The notes under the pieces are model-generated. The model searched no databases. It had not been told where the DNA came from and saw only the letters and a program-made list of their open reading frames with translations. From NCBI GenBank assembly GCA_002329295.1, contig DCTT01000026.1, forward strand, positions 134,690 to 170,081: a DNA stretch of 35,392 bases, read 5' to 3'. The DNA comes from Eubacteriaceae bacterium UBA1433. GTDB taxonomy: Bacteria > Bacillota > Clostridia > Eubacteriales > UBA1433. Of the stretch, positions 33,836-35,392 are shown in pieces. Numbering within the stretch: position 1 is the stretch's first letter; each line of letters opens with the position of its first letter. Position numbers and translations under genes: made by a program.

Positions 33836-34693
33836 TCATTTTTTTGTTTTTCGATAGTTTTCACGCATATAATAGAAAATATATTGCTGTACATATCCGC
33901 TGTATGGTTCCCACTTTTTTTGCGCAAAACGATGATAATCACCCATATTGTAAAAGCGAACGCCATACAATGTTTCCAACGCTTTTTTCACCCACGTATC
34001 GATAGGACAAGCCGCATACTTACCAAACCCGAAAAGAAGAATGCAATCCGCCACTTTTTGCCCTACGCCATAAATTTTTTGCAGCTCTTCCCTTGCCCTT
34101 TCATATGTCAAATCAAAAATGTTTGATAACACAACCACTCCTTCATTGACTTTGCGGGCCGCATCCAACACGCCTTTGGCGCGAAAGCCACATTTTGTTT
34201 GCCTTATGCTTTCTTCATCAGAATCAACCAACTCTTTTGCTTCGGGAAAGGCATAAAAGCAGCAATCCTGATAGAAGATTTTTTGGCCGTATTTCTCACA
34301 TAAACGCTCAATGTTTTTTTGTGTGGAGGCGATATTCTTTTGCACAGACAAAATAAAGCTGACCGCTACTTCCCAGGGCTCTTGCCTTAAAATGCGCATG
34401 CCTCTGCCAAATTCAACCGCCTGCGCCAAAATAGAATCCATCCCGCTAAGTGCTTTTTCAATACCGATATAGTCCCGATCTAAATCAAAGTATTTTTGAA
34501 AAAAATCCCTCTCATCTTCTGTAGCATTATACAGGCGCAGCGTATTTGCATCCATTTTCTTTGCCTCATAAACTTTGCCTGCAACCACCCCGATAAAGCT
34601 GTTTTCTTTTGTAAGATTCCAACGAAAACATTGTCCGTTCAAAAATGTATGCTCCAGGCTCATACCCTCTGCTTTTAAATCAAGAAAATGCAT
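33836..34693 (-). CDS. ogg: 8-oxoguanine DNA glycosylase (Ogg1-type)
   Basis: The 285-residue enzyme removes oxidised guanine from DNA and nicks the strand. An N-terminal OGG domain (SLEHTFLNGQCFRW) precedes the helix-hairpin-helix GPD fold. There YGVGQKVADCILLFGFGKYA carries the catalytic lysine (about residue 212) and PIDTWVKKAL carries the aspartate (about 232). Length and motifs match the clostridial Ogg group. AAGGAAAAAG precedes the ATG. It lies between groES and the MFS gene on the same strand but is separated from the latter by a terminator-like hairpin, so it is probably transcribed on its own. The frame ends within a poly-A-rich stretch (YRKTKK). Confidence 0.93.
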   Translation of the reverse strand: MHFLDLKAEGMSLEHTFLNGQCFRWNLTKENSFIGVVAGKVYEAKKMDANTLRLYNATEDERDFFQKYFDLDRDYIGIEKALSGMDSILAQAVEFGRGMRILRQEPWEVAVSFILSVQKNIASTQKNIERLCEKYGQKIFYQDCCFYAFPEAKELVDSDEESIRQTKCGFRAKGVLDAARKVNEGVVVLSNIFDLTYERAREELQKIYGVGQKVADCILLFGFGKYAACPIDTWVKKALETLYGVRFYNMGDYHRFAQKKWEPYSGYVQQYIFYYMRENYRKTKK

Positions 34694-34728
34694 TTTCTTT
34701 TTCCTTTCCCAAATTCGGCTTGCCGTAT

Positions 34729-34753
34729 CAAAAAAATACGGTACTTGCGTACC
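34729..34753 (-). terminator. Short hairpin with T tract after the MFS transcript
   Basis: On the minus strand GGTAC (34753-34749) pairs with GTACC (34744-34740), followed shortly by a T7 tract. The stem is only five pairs, so strength is moderate. It lies directly after the stop of the small downstream frame at 34754. Confidence 0.5.
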
Positions 34754-34936
34754 TTACTTGTTTAACAAGGCATTCATTATTTTCCGGTATTTTTGTTTAT
34801 GATAAATGCCGCCGTGTCTGCCAGACTCTTTCCTCTTTGATGCTTGTTTCAGATTGTTTTTTTGTCCTGCAACATTTGTTTTCGTTCGTCCTTTTATTGC
34901 TGAAAGTCTTTCCTTAACGAGCATTGTCTTTGCCAT
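34754..34936 (-). CDS. Possible 60-residue very basic small protein
   Basis: A frame from ATG at 34936, overlapping the end of the MFS gene by 23 bases, reads MAKTMLVKERLSAIKGRTKT and ends KYRKIMNALLNK. It contains many Lys and Arg residues and KRKESGRHGG. It fills the space between the transporter and the terminator exactly. There is no clear ribosome-binding site, although AAGGAAAG lies a few codons in. It may be a small nucleic-acid-binding protein or simply the transcript's 3' untranslated region. Confidence 0.3.
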   Translation of the reverse strand: MAKTMLVKERLSAIKGRTKTNVAGQKNNLKQASKRKESGRHGGIYHKQKYRKIMNALLNK

Positions 34937-35392
34937 AATGAAATGAAGAAGCGCTTTTTCTCGCCCAAAAAAAGTAACATCCGAAAGAAATTACCAACCA
35001 CAGACTCATGATGGCATACATTTGCCCATAGCCGAAATATTTTACCAAAACCCCGCTAATCATTCCTCCTGAACCGATTCCCATGTCAAAGGCGGATAAA
35101 TAGGTGCTGGAAGCCGAGCCTCTGCGCTCCGGGCTCGCTATGCGTACGGCCATTGCCTGCATGGATGGGGCCATGCTGCCAAAACCGATTCCATAGAGTA
35201 CAGCTGCAATATAAAAGGTGGCAGCAGACATGAAAAATGCCAATAGAATCAACGCCGTCACCACAGAAGGAATCGCAATATATACAATAATATCTTCGCC
35301 TTTTTTATCGCATATGCGACCGCTAAAAAGGCGAGACAATCCATTGCTGACAGCCAACAATACAAAAAACACCCCGCCTGAACCAATGGATG
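34914..35392 (-). CDS. MFS transporter, C-terminal part (runs off right edge)
   Basis: About 159 residues are visible, entering the window in frame as SIGSGGVFFVLLAVSNGLSR. RLFSGRICDKKGED is the cytoplasmic motif-A-like loop of a major facilitator family permease. Five membrane helices follow, including AAVLYGIGFGSMAPSMQAMA and the segment with GIGSGGMISGVLVKYFGYG, ending FHYGKDNAR. Such proteins export drugs or take up small molecules by proton exchange. The substrate cannot be told from this half. The start lies outside the window. Confidence 0.85.
   Translation of the reverse strand, partial: SIGSGGVFFVLLAVSNGLSRLFSGRICDKKGEDIIVYIAIPSVVTALILLAFFMSAATFYIAAVLYGIGFGSMAPSMQAMAVRIASPERRGSASSTYLSAFDMGIGSGGMISGVLVKYFGYGQMYAIMSLWLVISFGCYFFWARKSASSFHYGKDNAR

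Noticed and set aside
1..35392. CRISPR arrays, tRNA or rRNA genes and insertion sequences
   Set aside because: I found no regular spaced repeats, no cloverleaf-like or rRNA-like stretch, and no transposase or terminal inverted repeats.

Overview
This window looks like part of the chromosome of a low-GC, Gram-positive-type anaerobe of the Firmicutes (Clostridia-like). The evidence is AGGAGG-type ribosome-binding sites, a CIRCE-controlled groES-groEL operon, a guaB-guaA operon, and a very large surface protein with InlB-type repeats and a three-helix C-terminal anchor. I cannot name the species from sequence alone.

Layout, left to right. (1) 1-106: start of a GNAT acetyltransferase that runs off the left edge. 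(2) 355-6645 (-): a 2096-residue secreted adhesin-like surface protein with its own good promoter. (3) About 6.9-9.5 kb: a gene graveyard. One apparently intact GIY-YIG nuclease-like gene sits among multiply frameshifted remnants. These include a decayed copy of the 3' end of guaA at about 9101-9264. (4) 9.5-22.9 kb: a stretch bounded by that guaA remnant and by the intact guaA 3' end at 22886, so it reads as a genomic island inserted at guaA. It carries a membrane diguanylate cyclase, small or broken genes, and a compact seven-gene lipid operon (12560-21670). A decayed gene with two in-frame stops and an uncharacterised small gene follow. (5) 22.9-26.9 kb (-): metallo-beta-lactamase-fold hydrolase, guaB and guaA in one tight operon. 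(6) 27.1-31.6 kb (+): three tandem paralogous membrane proteins, each with an N-terminal zinc ribbon, one transmembrane helix, two Ig-like domains and a shared C-terminal domain. (7) 31.7-33.6 kb (-): groES-groEL. (8) 33.8-34.7 kb (-): 8-oxoguanine DNA glycosylase. (9) 34.9 kb to the right edge (-): C-terminal part of an MFS transporter.

The most interesting block is the lipid operon. It encodes, in order, a CDP-archaeol/CDP-diglyceride synthase-like enzyme, a dikinase-like phosphotransferase (ATP-grasp plus phosphohistidine domain, no PEP-binding barrel), a CDP-alcohol phosphatidyltransferase of the PssA type, a phosphatidylserine decarboxylase, a UbiA-superfamily prenyltransferase, a second dikinase-like phosphotransferase and a GNAT-like acyltransferase. 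Four start/stop junctions overlap or nearly touch, so these genes are probably co-expressed. The enzyme classes fit a pathway in which a lipid phosphate is made, activated with CTP, given a serine head group and decarboxylated to an ethanolamine lipid. UbiA and the CarS-type cytidylyltransferase hint at an isoprenoid or ether-type lipid tail. The substrates of the two dikinase-like proteins are unknown, and the pathway as a whole is my inference.

The operon is visibly more A+T-rich than guaBA or groEL and lies inside the guaA-bounded island, which supports acquisition by horizontal transfer.
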